Part shown: positions 10,587 through 22,152 of the stretch, one piece after another
How the letters are laid out: each line of letters opens with the position of its first letter
How positions within the stretch are numbered: the stretch's first letter is position 1
NCBI RefSeq assembly: GCF_035046485.1
Contig: NC_085138.1
Span: forward strand, 19,473,440 to 19,537,439
DNA: 64,000 bases
Origin: Aedes albopictus
Taxonomy: Eukaryota > Arthropoda > Insecta > Diptera > Culicidae
Reading direction: 5' to 3'
The notes under the pieces: generated by a model
Database searches by the model: none
Told to the model about the DNA's origin: nothing
The model's input: the letters and a program-made list of their open reading frames with translations, nothing else
Translations under genes and position numbers: made by a program

Positions 10587-10802
10587 GACCGCTATGGAAT
10601 CGGAAACTACTGGACCGATCGGTGTGAAATTTTGTATGTGGGTGCTGTCGGGGCCGGGGAAGGTTCTTAGCTTGGTGTGGGATCTCTCCGGTCTCTGGAA
10701 CGGGGGGCTCCCATACAAATGACCTTTCGGGGAACGTCCCTATCGAGCTGCACGTCAAAAAACACAGTAGGCAGGCAGTACGACGTTTGCCGGGACAGCT
10801 AG
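10514..10802 (+). mobile_element. Non-autonomous Helitron, 289 bp
   Basis: The 5' end TCTATATATATAAAAATGGA and the 3' end ...GCCGGGACAGCTAG, with a short GC-rich hairpin-like segment just before CTAG, are typical of arthropod Helitrons. The element sits between A (10513) and T (10803), the canonical AT target, with no TSD. A (CTGT)n microsatellite of about 50 bp follows the 5' end (10536-10586). Rep/helicase coding sequence is absent. Confidence 0.8.
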
Positions 10803-11243
10803 TATTTTATAAAGAACATTCTCCGGTGGTGTGGCCTCGATATGGTCCAAGATCAGATCTTCGGATAGAAGGGTTTAATCACATGGATTTCGGATAAACT
10901 TTGCGAAATAGACGTATGTACGGATACTATTACTGCGATCACTGCATTTTGGTGATCATGTCCGCCGGAGATGTGTGCATGTCCGAAGTTTGCTTTTGAT
11001 GTGCGAAACACGTTAATGGAGCGATATTTTATCGATCCCAGTTTAATATTTCTGAAATATTCATTTATACACATTAGTGGGATGAAAGCACAACGATCAA
11101 TTTTGTAATTTATTTGCTGTCATTTCAAATCAACTCAGTCCAATCAGCGTGGCTTACTTTGTTCGAATAAGGTACGGCTTTGGGATTAATATTTCCTAAT
11201 ACTGCTAATATCGCTAATTAGTATTAGAACTGTCCCGCCCCTA
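10803..11243. other. Non-coding DNA, no feature seen
   Basis: Moderately AT-rich. A 73-aa minus ORF at 10853-11074 has no recognisable features. Confidence 0.35.
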
Positions 11244-11397
11244 GGGCCCATCCATTAAGTACGGCACGCTAGTCGGGGAAGCAGAGGTTTGTTAAAATGT
11301 GACAAGAAATGCATTTACTACAGCAGAAGACCCGTATGATGGGAGGAGGGGAGTTGAAAATTCCCAATTTTATAGTAACGTACTTAATGGATGCTCC
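11244..11397. mobile_element. Short MITE with GGGCCCATCCATTAAGTACG ends
   Basis: The left end GGGCCCATCCATTAAGTACG and the right end CGTACTTAATGGATGCTCC are inverted repeats (about 17 of 19 matching). The centre is a purine-rich GGGAGGAGGGGAG segment. Similar in design to the elements at 1090 and 25465. No unambiguous TSD. Confidence 0.65.
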
Positions 11398-11924
11398 GAA
11401 AGGACCAACTAAGTGTTCTACGATAGACGTGTGCGCCGCCGCGCCGCGCCGCCGTTGCCGACGATTTTTTCACGCCGCCGCCGCCAGTTAAATTGACCCG
11501 GCGCGCCGCTGTTCATATTTTTTCACGCCGCCGAACAAAATTTCCCACGCCGATGAGAAAACGACAAAGATTTTTTTTTCTCGCCAACACTTCACGAAAC
11601 ACATATTTAGAACTAATAGCAATGTTTAAACAGTTTCTATTTTTTTTCTTCTGCATATTAGGTGTATTTTTCTGAAGCTCTTCTTGTATATGTTTTGTAA
11701 CATTTTTATGTGATTTAATTTAGTGGTTTCTTACAGCTATACTTTGAAGATCCTCACTTATTCTATTTCAAGTACTAAGCGAGTCTCTTGTAAACCATAA
11801 CGAATTATCAACAAAATTCTTGGCAGTAATCTAATTAGGTTAACAAGCACATCCTCCTACATATTCTTTTTTTATCTCTTGGAAGATTTTCATGGCAATT
11901 TACGAATGACATACTTGAAGGCAT

Positions 11925-13240
11925 ATATTCCACGCAATCTTCAGAAATTCTTATAGAGGACCCTCCAGAAATTTCACCATCAATTCTTCTAAAAACACCC
12001 CATGCTTTAGAAACTCCCCCATGGATTATTTCAAAAATTTCTCCGGGATTTTTTTTCCAGAAAACCTTCTATGGGTTCCTGATATTCTAACAGCGTTTTA
12101 TTTTCTTAGAAATAAAAAGTCCAGAATTATTTCAGAAATTTCTCCAAGGATTCTTTAAAAAAAATCGAATGTTTCTTCAGAATTATTTTTTAAAGGTGTT
12201 TTAAGTTCCTCCATAAATTTTCCAAAGAATTTCTATGGAATTCCTGGCTCCATTTATTTACTATAAAATTCATAAATAAGGCCACGCAAAAATGTCTATT
12301 TTCAAATTCTTCCCACCCCCGTCCCTTCTATGGCACACTGTTTATATAGGACTCCTCTGAAATTATCACACTCTTCGGAACCCCTCGTTCCTCAAAGCGT
12401 GGCGTAACTTATGGGCGTTCATCCTTCAGAAATAACTCCAGAAGTAAATTTCACAGTTGTCCCAAGGTTCTTTCATGAATTCCGCTATCGGATACGCCGA
12501 AAATTTGTTAGGGCTTCTTGTATAATTTTCTTCATGGATTCTTCCATGATTTTATTTTGTTATTCCAGTAGATATTATTTCAGTGATTTCTGAAAAAAAT
12601 CATACAGTTCATGAATTCCTTCGGATATTCCTTCACGTATTTCACCAGTAATTTCTCCTGAAATTCTTCTTAGAATAGCATTAGGAATTTTTCTTCGGAT
12701 TCTTCAAGAAATTCAGAAGAGTATTTCTCCAGACATTCTTTCAGGGATTCTTTCAAAACTATGTTCATTAATTCCTTCGGGAATTCTTTCCGAAGATCCA
12801 CCATGAATAAAATTTAAAAAAAACTGTCTTGGGTTTTTCTATATATTTATTAATAAATTCTTTTGGGAATTCCTCCAAGGGTTTCTAATGGAGAATTTCC
12901 AGAAATTTCTTTAGCATCTTTTCTAGAATTATTTCAGAAAATTCATTGGGATTCTTTCACATAATCTTTAGGAATTAGATAAACAATTTATTCAAAAAAT
13001 CCTCCAACGATTCTTTCAGAAATTCCTGCATGGATTCCATCTAATGCCTAATAAAGAATTTCATCTGTAATTTTTCCATGATTTTCTTCCAAGGAATCCT
13101 TTGGAAAATATCGTCAGAGGTTACCGAAGAAATGCCTTGATGGTTTCTCTTTGGAATGCCTCCTTCGGTTCTTTCAGAAATATTTCCTGGGATTCCTTTG
13201 GAGATTCCTCCGTGATTTTTTTGAGATGTTACTCCACAGA
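11925..13240 (-). repeat. Left-arm degenerate GAATTCC-type array
   Basis: Continuous T-rich phrases of the type CAGAAATTTCTCCAAGGATTC. Inverse of the array at 16420-17480 in the same foldback element. Short ORFs here are translations of the repeat. Confidence 0.7.
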
Positions 13241-13250
13241 TATTTGCAGA

Positions 13251-15357
13251 CCCAAGCAACACACTTGGACATTAATAAGTTCCTGTAATTTGTATGCAAC
13301 TATATTGAAAGTTATGCCATTTGAACGATGTTCTTATTAACGACTAAGTTGCAACCAAAAAAGCGCAAGAGGTGGAGCCAATATAAAACATCCATTCGTG
13401 ATATAAACGGTTTTAATACGCAATCGAATTAAATATAACCAAGGTACAACTTATAGTCGACTTAAAAAATGGTGACCGATTCGACAACTAGTCAGTTAGT
13501 CACCACATTCGTCACTGCCAGTTATTATGCATCAACAGTTTCGTTCTTGTGAATTATAAATTGTGTGCACAAATATACCGCAAATAAGGCTGACCGAGAA
13601 CGTCAACTTGTGTGTCATTCCAGATTTATCGGTAAGTTACGCATTTTAGCTCCGTATTCTCAACGCGCCTCAGTCTACCTATCATTTTGCGAGTGAAAAT
13701 TTAGGCATTTGTGGTAAAAAATAATTCGCCATATTGCTTTGGCGGAGTGCATTTCAGCAGCTTATTTAATGCACCCATAAAATGCTGAAAATTAATTTAA
13801 GAATTTAGAAAGATATTTGCTGAATCATGTCTACGGGAATCCGTATTGACAAAGTACAACAATGCTGCACGTGGTACACGGAACCGCCAAACTACCAAAA
13901 ATTGGATTCTTTTGACGCAATCCTATAGTTCGGCCCAATAAGTCATCATTTGAGTGAATCGATTAAACTCCTCTTCTCCTCTTCTTGGTGTAACGTCCTC
14001 ACTGGGACAAAGCCTGCTTCTCAGCTTAGTGTTCAATGAGCACCTCCACAGTTTTTAACTGAGAGCTTCCTCTGCCAATGACCATTTTGCATGTGTATAT
14101 CGTGTGGCAGGCACGAAGATACTCTATGCCCAAGGAAGTCAAGGAAATTTCCTTTTACGAAAAGATCCTGGACCGACCGGGAATCGAACCCGTCACCCTC
14201 AGCATGGTCATGCTGAATACCCGTGCGTTTACCGCCTCGGCTATATGGGCCCATCATTTCATAGTTAAACTCACGCAAGGTAAATTGCCTTTACCACCAA
14301 CTAAAAATATACTCAAGAGGTTAATTCAACCCAAGACCCCTTTCATTCAACCCAAATTTGGGTAAATCTACATTTACCCAAAATTGGCTTATTGGCCTCA
14401 AGGACCCCCGTTGGATAGACGCATCTCTGTTTATTTACGACAACATCTGTGGGAGAGAGAGGAAAAATAACCTAATTTTGGATAACTAATCGATTTGATA
14501 TACTCATTTTAGGGTCAAATCGACTCCAAATAGGGTAGTTTGAATTTGTGTAGGACATAAATAACCAAAAAAGCAGACACTTGGACGTGTACTTTCCATT
14601 TACGTCGACAAGAGACTGTCCAGTTATTACGAACCAAAAATTTCACGTTTTTTGTAAAAAATGTAAACCCATTGTAAAATTTTTCGTGGGAAACTCCATA
14701 TTTTTGTACATTACGTTAGATTTCTCAAAATCCCATATATTCAAATCTTCCCAGTGGTAGGTACCAGTCGTTCAGTACTGCGAAAATGAGGCAGATTTTT
14801 TTTATTGGGTCAATATTATATTTTCAATTAGATTTTTTTTTCTATTATTCCACTTAAATTTTATAAAATTTAGAATATATCGGTAAATTTATGAAGAAAA
14901 GGTTATATTTTATTTGCACATGATTTCGTTATTTTTGAAACATTTTGGTTTTTTATAGTGCATTTTATATTTTTCGTGATCACAAAAACATTTTGCCGCA
15001 CATTCTGGAACTTCTATCTCTCCTGTCAAAATTGTTCGTTATGTTCTAAATAAGTTCCAGGTGCAACATGTTTATAACAATCAGAATCGATGTTTTGGAT
15101 GATTTGGTTTGTAAACGGTTGTAACTAAGATTCGTTGAAACAATCAGATTATACTTCAGTTACAAATTGGTTTCGCAAGTTTCGACTAATGATGACGTTT
15201 GTTTTCATTTTGCTAGTTGTTATAAAACTGTTACACCTCAGTTTGGCATTAACAACAGGATTTTAATAGGTTTTAATTTTGTTTGTTTCATGAAAACTCA
15301 GTTGCAACATGTTTGCAACCATGATCATTTCCATTTTAGTTGCAGGTGCTACTTGGG
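13251..15357. mobile_element. Candidate 2.1-kb element with CCCAAGCAACAC-type ends
   Basis: The left end CCCAAGCAACAC and the right end inverse CCCAAGTAGCAC match at 10 of 12 positions and are both flanked by GA (13249-13250, 15358-15359). GTTGCAAC/GTTGTAAC motifs cluster near both ends. A SINE lies inside. The two matching ends are short, so confidence is limited. If real, it inserted into the foldback element after that formed. Confidence 0.4.
13972..14252 (-). mobile_element. Feilai-like tRNA-derived SINE, near full length
   Basis: On the minus strand: GGGCCC start, box A-like TAGCCGAGGCGGTAAACGC, box B GGTTCGATTCC, then a conserved body (CAAGGAAGTC, GGCAGGCACGAAG, AACTGAGAG, AAGCTGAGAAGCAGGC, CAGTGAGGACGTTACACC) and a tail rich in GAAGAGG. 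Such tRNA-headed SINEs with GAA-rich tails are characteristic of Aedes (Feilai). It would be transcribed by pol III and mobilised by a LINE. Confidence 0.8.
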
Positions 15358-15431
15358 GAAGTGTTTTTTGAAATAACATAAAACCTATATGAGTTATTCT
15401 TGAAGGTTATCTGAAAGAATTACTATAGAAA

Positions 15432-16370
15432 TCTCGCGTTTAGTATCATACAGGCATATCTACAATGATCGATTTCTCTTCATCGATTTTCTCTTCGGAT
15501 TATTCCGGGAAATACGACCAATGGTCGGATTACACTAGTTTACAAAATAAAACGAAAGTCGTGAACTTCTGTCAATGACCAACATTTTTGAAGCATAATT
15601 TAGCGCTGATTTCGAAACCGTGCTTCAAAAAATTTAAAGTAGAACAGTTTTTAAGTTTTAGCTCAATATCGAGTTTCACAACTTTTTAAAATGTGGAATT
15701 TAATAAACTTCAAATATCTTCCGTTTTTTTTCAACCAATTTTAAATCTTTTTCCATAAATTAAAAGCTGAATATAATACCGTTCGATCATCTGAATGCAG
15801 GTTTTGCGTCAGATTGATGAAATTCAAGATATTGGCCAGTTTTCGGGACAATCTACTTAAATTTTAGCAAATTTTCCAAAAATAAATGAAGAAATGTATT
15901 TTTTTCAATAAGAAAAAAACAATTTAAAAAATCTTTCTCAGCGTTTATTTGACATATCATATGTAGGCGAGTTACAGTAAAAAAATCAGCTCAATCGGAG
16001 CATTGATTACGGAGAATGAGATGTGTGAAGTGAGCGACGTTGCTTAAAAATAAAACAAAAATCGATTTCAAATCATCAACCTTGTATGGAAAGTCGAAAA
16101 AAAATCCGCTCTACTGTAATTTTTTTTCCTTCGCATTTTCGAACTCAGGGCATGATTCTACACCAAAAACGATCATCAGCTTACCGAGTTCAAAAATGCT
16201 GTAAACTAGTGTTATCAATCGGTGTATTTCGGTAAAGGAAGACTAGGACTAGCTTCTAAAACAACAAAAACAACCAAAAATGATTTGCCGTCCAAGTTAT
16301 TAATCAAAGAGAAAATCGATGAAGAGAAATCGATCATTGAAGATACGCCCGCATAATACTGAGCGCGAGA
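15432..16370. mobile_element. 939-bp inverted-terminal element, TCTCGCG ends
   Basis: The left end starts TCTCGCGTTTAGTATCAT and the right end inverse starts TCTCGCGCTCAGTATTAT. The similarity continues for about 65 bp through a shared GATCGATTTCTCTTCATCGA block. It has no coding capacity and is nested within the 11424-17755 foldback element. The TSD is unclear (AA on the right, AAA on the left). Confidence 0.7.
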
Positions 16371-16419
16371 AATGTTTGAAAAATGTCTGATAAGATTTAA
16401 TTTCATTGTGACAATTTCA

Positions 16420-17480
16420 GAAATAATCGTTGGAGAAGCTCTTGGGAAAGTCCTTGGGGGAGCTCCTGAGATACACTACAAAAGTTTAGCTAATAGGACG
16501 CAGTGGTTTAATTTCCCCAAGAAAAAAAAACTCCTGAGATGGCTTTGGAGGAATTTCCAAAAGAATTTTTTGAAAAATTTTTGGAAAAAATAAGGAAAAA
16601 ATGGATTATTTTCTGATAAAATCACAGAAGGAATTTATAAATAACATCCTTGAGGAATTTCTGAATACAATGATGAAGAAGTTTCTGAAGGAATCCTTGA
16701 GAACAATTCATCGGGAATTCATGCAGAAATTGCAGACAAAGGTACTTAAAGAGTTTATGAACAAATCTCCAAATGAATTGTTGAAGGATGATTTGGAACA
16801 AACCTTGGAAAAACTCCTGGACATACTTCTGGATTCTTGAAAGAATTTTTTGCACAATGTCTGCACGGTATTAGTGGATAAAACTCCCTGATACAATTTC
16901 CCTAAAAGAACTTGTGAAGTATTCATAAAGGAATCGCAAAAAGAAATAACCTGGAAAACTGGAGATTGCTGTGCAGTAATTCCAAGAAGAGATTTTCTTG
17001 AGATATTTCTGGAGAAACGTCAAGAAATAAATCCTGCGATTTCTAAAGGAACTCCTGAAAGAATTTTTGGAGGGATTTTTTAAGGGTTACCGGAAAAAAA
17101 ATCTGAAAGAATCCATGAAGGAAGTTTTCTATAAATCTCTAGAGAAGTTTGCAATCCCACCTATGGAGGAATATCTGAGGATCTTCCAGGAAGCCCCCTG
17201 GAGGAACTTCCAGAAGAATCTATTGAGAATTTTCTGGAGGAATTCATGAAGATACGCATGAAAGAATTCTTAGAATCCTTCTATGCATTCCTGAAAAGAA
17301 TCCTAACAGAACTCGAAAGAAAATCAGATTTTACCATGACAGCACTGGTCTAAAATGAGTTTTAGAAAAAAATATCCTAAGAAGAGACGTGCGACGTTGT
17401 GAATTTCACTCGAGAGGAATTCTTTATAAATTTCCTGGTAAACGTCCTCAAAAATTCTCTCTTAAATTCATAGCATAATT
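16420..17480 (+). repeat. Right-arm degenerate GAATTCC-type array
   Basis: A-rich orientation, with GAAGGAATTTCTGAAG-like phrases. Inverse of the left-arm array. ORFs such as a 79-aa frame at 16601-16840 are repeat translations with no domain. Confidence 0.7.
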
Positions 17481-17763
17481 CTTGCAAGGATAGTTTTATT
17501 GAAATCTCTGATTTACATACATACTTTTACACCTTTCACACAAAGTAGATGAAAATTGTTCCCAAGTACAGGAAACAAATTATTCTGAATTAAAGTTTTC
17601 TAGCATTTCACACAAAAAAATAAGGTCACGCCGATTACGCCGCCGCCGCCGCCGCCGAATAGGGCGAACGGCGTGGCGCCGGCGTCGCCGCCGCCGCTGG
17701 TCCAAATTACTATAGACGCCGCCGCCGGTGAAAACTGCTTCGGCGCACACGTCTATTCTACGA

Positions 17764-18310
17764 ACACAATTTCCCGCTGCAAAACAGGAAAACTTTTACC
17801 CCTTTTACAAAAATCCAAAATAGAAAGGATCGAAGTTATTGTAGATATTCGTTGCAAGCTGGTACAGCAGCGGTTTTGAAGTGAACTTTTTCCAACTCTT
17901 TGCTCCAGCAAAAACATACAGTGTCGGTCAACATAATTGTATTTTTTCAGAGTTTTCGAGTTTTTATAAACCGATTCATATATTTCTTTTCAGGTTTTTT
18001 AGGATTTGCTCTAACTCTTTTCGTATGAACTGAGGGCATGAGTTGCATGAGCTATACCTACACCCCCATCAATAAGAACTTAAGCAGATCGATAAGGCGG
18101 CGTCGAAGGCATAGCTGATAATGTTCATATTGCATTAGTTTTTTTTTCTCAGAATACAATTTGTAACGTTGAACAATTATTATCGAATCGTATTTCAGAT
18201 ATTTTCAAGTAGGTATGTATGTAGGTGCAATTGAAAATAATTACGATAAAATGTAATCGTGTAGCATATATTATGCAGTTTACTATTGTTTCACTTAGGC
18301 TGTGCTATGT
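17764..18310. other. Non-coding DNA, no feature seen
   Basis: Contains AT-rich sequence with no recognised gene, repeat array or inverted termini. Confidence 0.35.
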
Positions 18311-18318
18311 CTGCCCAC

Positions 18319-18718
18319 CAGTGCTGAAAAATTCATTTCGTCATATCTAAATTCAATCACCTACAGCTCATTTTAGAAGCTGAACCTGAGAATATGGTAT
18401 ATGAAAAACTTGTGCGACTAGAACAGTTCTGCAAGAAAGTCACGGAAAAACCACTATTTTTCGAATATTTAAGGTAAATGTCACGGACTACCTTCAAAAA
18501 ATGCCAATGATATTCACGGTGAATATCATTTGGCATTTTTCAAAGGTAGCCCGTGACATTTACTTTAAATATTCGAAAAACAGCGGTTTTTCCGTGACTT
18601 TCTTGCAGAACTGGTCTAGCCGCATAAGTTTTTCATATACCATATTCTCAGGTTCAGCTTCTAAAATGAGCTGTAGGTGATTGAATTTAGATATGACGAA
18701 ATGAATTTTTCAGCACTG
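18319..18718. mobile_element. 400-bp near-perfect hairpin hAT-type MITE, 8-bp TSD
   Basis: The exact 8-bp direct repeat CTGCCCAC (18311-18318 and 18719-18726) flanks CAGTGCTGAAAAATTC termini. The two arms of about 195 bp are almost identical inverted copies meeting near 18520, with only a few mismatches. CAGTG...CACTG ends and the 8-bp TSD fit hAT. Arm identity implies a young or conversion-maintained copy. A transcript would fold into a long dsRNA. Confidence 0.9.
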
Positions 18719-18784
18719 CTGCCCACTACACGAATTGAAAAGTAGACGATATGAAAAAAAATCGTTCGTCCTCTTGCCATCACA

Positions 18785-19034
18785 TCTCTCTTGCGACAAA
18801 GCCTGCTTTCGCCTATTTGTTGAGCACTTAAACAGTCATTGACTGGAAGCTTTCCTAAACAAATGACTATTTTTTATCGTGCAACGCATGGCAGGAAGGA
18901 CGCTACAGTATTATCGTATTATCAAGGAAGTCCGGAAAGTTTCCATTATTAAAAGTTTCAGGGCCGACCGGGAATCGAATTCAGACACCATCAACATGGT
19001 GTTGTTGAATATTCATTCGTTTATCGCTCCAGGG
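18785..19034 (-). mobile_element. Diverged Feilai-like SINE
   Basis: Same block order as 13972-14252 on the minus strand, with many substitutions. The box B region is GAATTCGATTCCCGG and the GGCAGGAAGGACG and CAAAGCCTGC body blocks are still recognisable. An older insertion than the 13972 and 20177 copies. Confidence 0.65.
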
Positions 19035-20176
19035 TACATATCCTACCGCTTTGTTCTATTCGTCGTATTTATCGAATTCCACCCCCTCCCTCCTTCATCA
19101 CCCACCCATCAACCAAAGCACTACATCAACCAGCGGATATCGGTAATCCGATCACCCACGACGGAAACAAATCCAATGGTTGCTGCGGCGTCGTTATCAT
19201 CGTTGATTAATCGCTGCATAAATTTAATTCCTCTGAAGTATCAATCGAATCAAACCCGAAGCGTAATGTTTCACGCACCAAACGAAACGCAATCATCATC
19301 GCAGTGCAAACAATCAGGCAAGCAAGCAAGCACCAACAGCAACAGCTAGAACAAATCCCAAAAATGAATGATTCGGCACAAACCTTCCGGGGATTGAAAA
19401 ATGCCGCGGGATGGCTTGAATTTTTTAAATTAGTTACCAAGCGTTAGGCGAATGAGTTTTTATAGCCAAGTGATGATAAAAGTACAGAATCTGAACCGGA
19501 CTAACGATTCACGAATGGATATTATTATTATTTTAGAGCTCTGGCATTTCTCAGCAAAAATGCTTGCAACATCCTATGCTAATTCAGAATAATATCTCTA
19601 GATCGGCAAATTGTGAAGCTACATAAAACATTCATCAGCGCCCTTACTCTAAACTGTTAGAGCTTCTACTTTGCTGGCAACCCACATTTATATGAAAAAC
19701 ATAAAATTTAAAAAATTCCAAGTCTTACCTCCTGAATAAGATTGTTTGGACTTCCAAAAGCTACGATTAAAATTTGAGCGAAATCGATTAAGGGTACTCA
19801 ACGAGCTGGGAAAACTTGGCCAAATATATGCAAAAATCTCAAGTTTACATTTCTGCCGCTAGGTGGTGCTGTAAGTATTCAATTGATATATCCTTTGGTA
19901 AATGTAGACAAAGTCGCGCCACAGATAAAATGTGGGACATTTAATCCCGGTACAGTCCTCTTCTTAACTGCAACGAATTTCGGGAAAACCAAGTCCAATC
20001 ACGATTTTCCACCCCTAATCTAATGGTATCACGAACCACATCCCGTATCTTTAAACGAAAACTTATTACGTCATCAGGAACAAAACAGCATCCTATCTAA
20101 ATCGCCTGCCCACCTTCACCGCACCGGTGTGGTGGGTGGTAGGCAGTGGGAGCAATAACGGACACATACTCGTTGT
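19035..20176. other. Apparently unique non-coding DNA
   Basis: Includes a C-rich stretch at 19080-19110 and a (GCAA)n-like run near 19316. A 156-aa plus ORF starting in the SINE (18879-19349) has low-complexity S/T/N content and no domain, and I do not consider it a gene. Confidence 0.4.
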
Positions 20177-20413
20177 TCCGTACAGCCACAGCTGCAAAGG
20201 CGTTGGTATTCAGCATGACCTGACTATGCTGAGGGTGACGGGTTTTGATTCCTGGCCGGTCCAGGTACTTTCCATAAAGAAAAAGTCCTTGACTTTCTTG
20301 GGCATATAGTGTATCTTCGTGCCTGCCTGTGGAAGTGCTCAAAGAATACTAAGTTAAGAAGCAGGCTCTGTCCCAGTACGGACGTTACGCCAAGTAAAAA
20401 AGGAGGAGAAGAC
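20177..20413 (+). mobile_element. Feilai-like tRNA-derived SINE
   Basis: Plus-strand copy. tRNA-like head with AAAGGCGTTGGTATTCAGC, box B-like GGGTTTTGATTCCTGG, body blocks CTTGACTTTCTTGGGCATA and GAAGTGCTCAAAGAA, then CAGGCTCTGTCCCAGT and a tail AAAAAAGGAGGAGAAGA. The first part of the head is diverged. Confidence 0.75.
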
Positions 20414-21171
20414 TCGTGGTATTAGGTGGTATTTCATCAGGGCCTTGTTGTTCCCACCATACCCAGCGCGTGCCGGCAGTAGTGATTGACCAAGGCCACG
20501 AACGCGATGTCACCGTTTGCACGTGCAACACATGGTCGCATCGCCCACGGCCACAACCACCATCAGAGGAACTACTGAAGCTGGACTGAACGTGTATGTG
20601 GCTTCATTAATCCTCGATGATAATCATCGGCATTTGTATCACTTTGGGCGATGATGGCCAACAGGTGGTAGGTATATGGTTTCTACTTCCGGAAAGCAGC
20701 TTGGTTAACGGTCAGTTGCTCACGCGAAAACATGATGGATTCTTAGATTTCGTGCCATCGGGTGGGGGATGATAAGCTGCGGTAAATGTGACATCATGTT
20801 TCGGTATGTATTTGGTGTAGCATTTACATTGTCGAAGCTATGAAGTAAGATCAACATGTGATATTGGTTTATATGATATAATAGAAGATATGAAAATAAT
20901 ATATTATTTTTTTTTCAAGAACATCTTATCTACAACGATATTTTTCATTTGAAAATGGAACGAATAGCTTCCTCCAGTGGCGTTGCCAGAAATTTGCTCT
21001 GGGAGGGGTTTTCGATGTTCAATATTACCTTTTTTATTTGACACTCACATTTCGTAAAAATATACACTGAGTTTCAGCCATAGGCTCAAAAAAGCGGCGC
21101 AGCCGACAAATTTTTTCATCACAAAACGTTTTATACTGGAAATTTGTTCCAGAAATTTTGGCTCTGGGTGG
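20414..21171. other. Non-coding DNA, partly repeat-derived
   Basis: 20414-20860 appears unique. 20970-21170 contains CAGTGGCGTTGCCAGAAATT and two TCTGGGNGGGTTTT phrases, the kind of degenerate transposon-terminus sequence that is frequent in mosquito genomes. No gene. Confidence 0.4.
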
Positions 21172-22152
21172 GTTTTAACTAGCATTAGGCAAATCTGGCT
21201 GAGACATCGATTTTTGTGAATCGATTTGAATCGAATTAGCAGAATCGATTCATTGATTTAATCGAATGCTTTGAGTCGATGTTTTCACATCGATTCGATT
21301 TTATAAAATATTACAAAACTATAAAATGATTCGTTTGCTGCATGTAGTTCAAGTTCATGGTATGTTTTATTTGTATAAATGAATTCAATATCAAAATTTG
21401 AGATTGCACATCGAATATTTCGCGACTCTTATTAGAAAATGGATATATCGTTGAGACAGCTCATTCTAAAAAATATTAAATTTATTATTTTTGATTGATT
21501 GATTGACTTGTTTTTATTAAAGAGACTTTCATCCCTTGGCTAATATTTTTGAATCCAAAGAAAAATCTTGAGGTCCTGATATTCCTCAGAACTCTGAGGA
21601 GTATTCCCATATATTTAGTACTGAGATAAATTCCCGCAGAATCTTTCAAGAGACTCCTCCAGAATTCTGAAAGGAGTTCCTCTAGAATTGTGAAAGAGAT
21701 TTCTTTAGAATGCTGAAAATGATTACACCAGAATCCTGAGCGACATATGTCTAGAAAAAAAGTACACAGCTAGTCGCGTTCGGTAATTACTCCAGAACCC
21801 TGAGAAAGGTTCCCTCACAATACTGGGCGGGATTGCTAAAGAAACCTGAGATATACTATCACAGAATTCTGGGAGATAGGATTCCCCCAGAATCCTGAGA
21901 AGAATTAATCCAGAATCCTTTAAAGTATTCTCCCAGAAATCCCCTTAAATCATGGGTAGAATCCTTTAGAAAGCTGAGAATAATTCTGCCAGAATCCCGA
22001 AAGGTATTTCCAAGAATTCCACGAGTGATTTCCCCAGAATCCTATGAGGGTTCATATGAAGGGTTCTTCCAGATTCTTAAGAGAAATATATCTAGAAAGA
22101 AAATCCTAAGAAGAATTTTTTCCGAAAATCGGATAACAATTCTTCTTGGAAG

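Larger units (their letters stand above)
11424..17755. mobile_element. Giant (6.3 kb) hAT-type foldback element with 8-bp TSD
   Basis: An exact 8-bp direct repeat TTCTACGA (11416-11423 and 17756-17763) flanks perfect 15-bp terminal inverted repeats TAGACGTGTGCGCCG. The subterminal regions on both sides (11439-11550 and 17630-17740) are packed with GCCGCC and CACGCCG motifs, suggesting transposase-binding arrays. Further in, each arm carries the degenerate GAATTCC repeat in opposite orientation (11925-13240 T-rich; 16420-17480 A-rich), making the element a very large hairpin. Between them are other elements (13251-15357, 13972-14252, 15432-16370). No ORF above about 95 aa and no transposase, so it is non-autonomous. 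TAG...CTA ends and the 8-bp TSD indicate hAT. Confidence 0.85.

Noticed and set aside
18879..19349. 156-aa ORF overlapping a SINE
   Set aside because: The N-terminal third is SINE sequence in a non-coding orientation and the rest is low-complexity.
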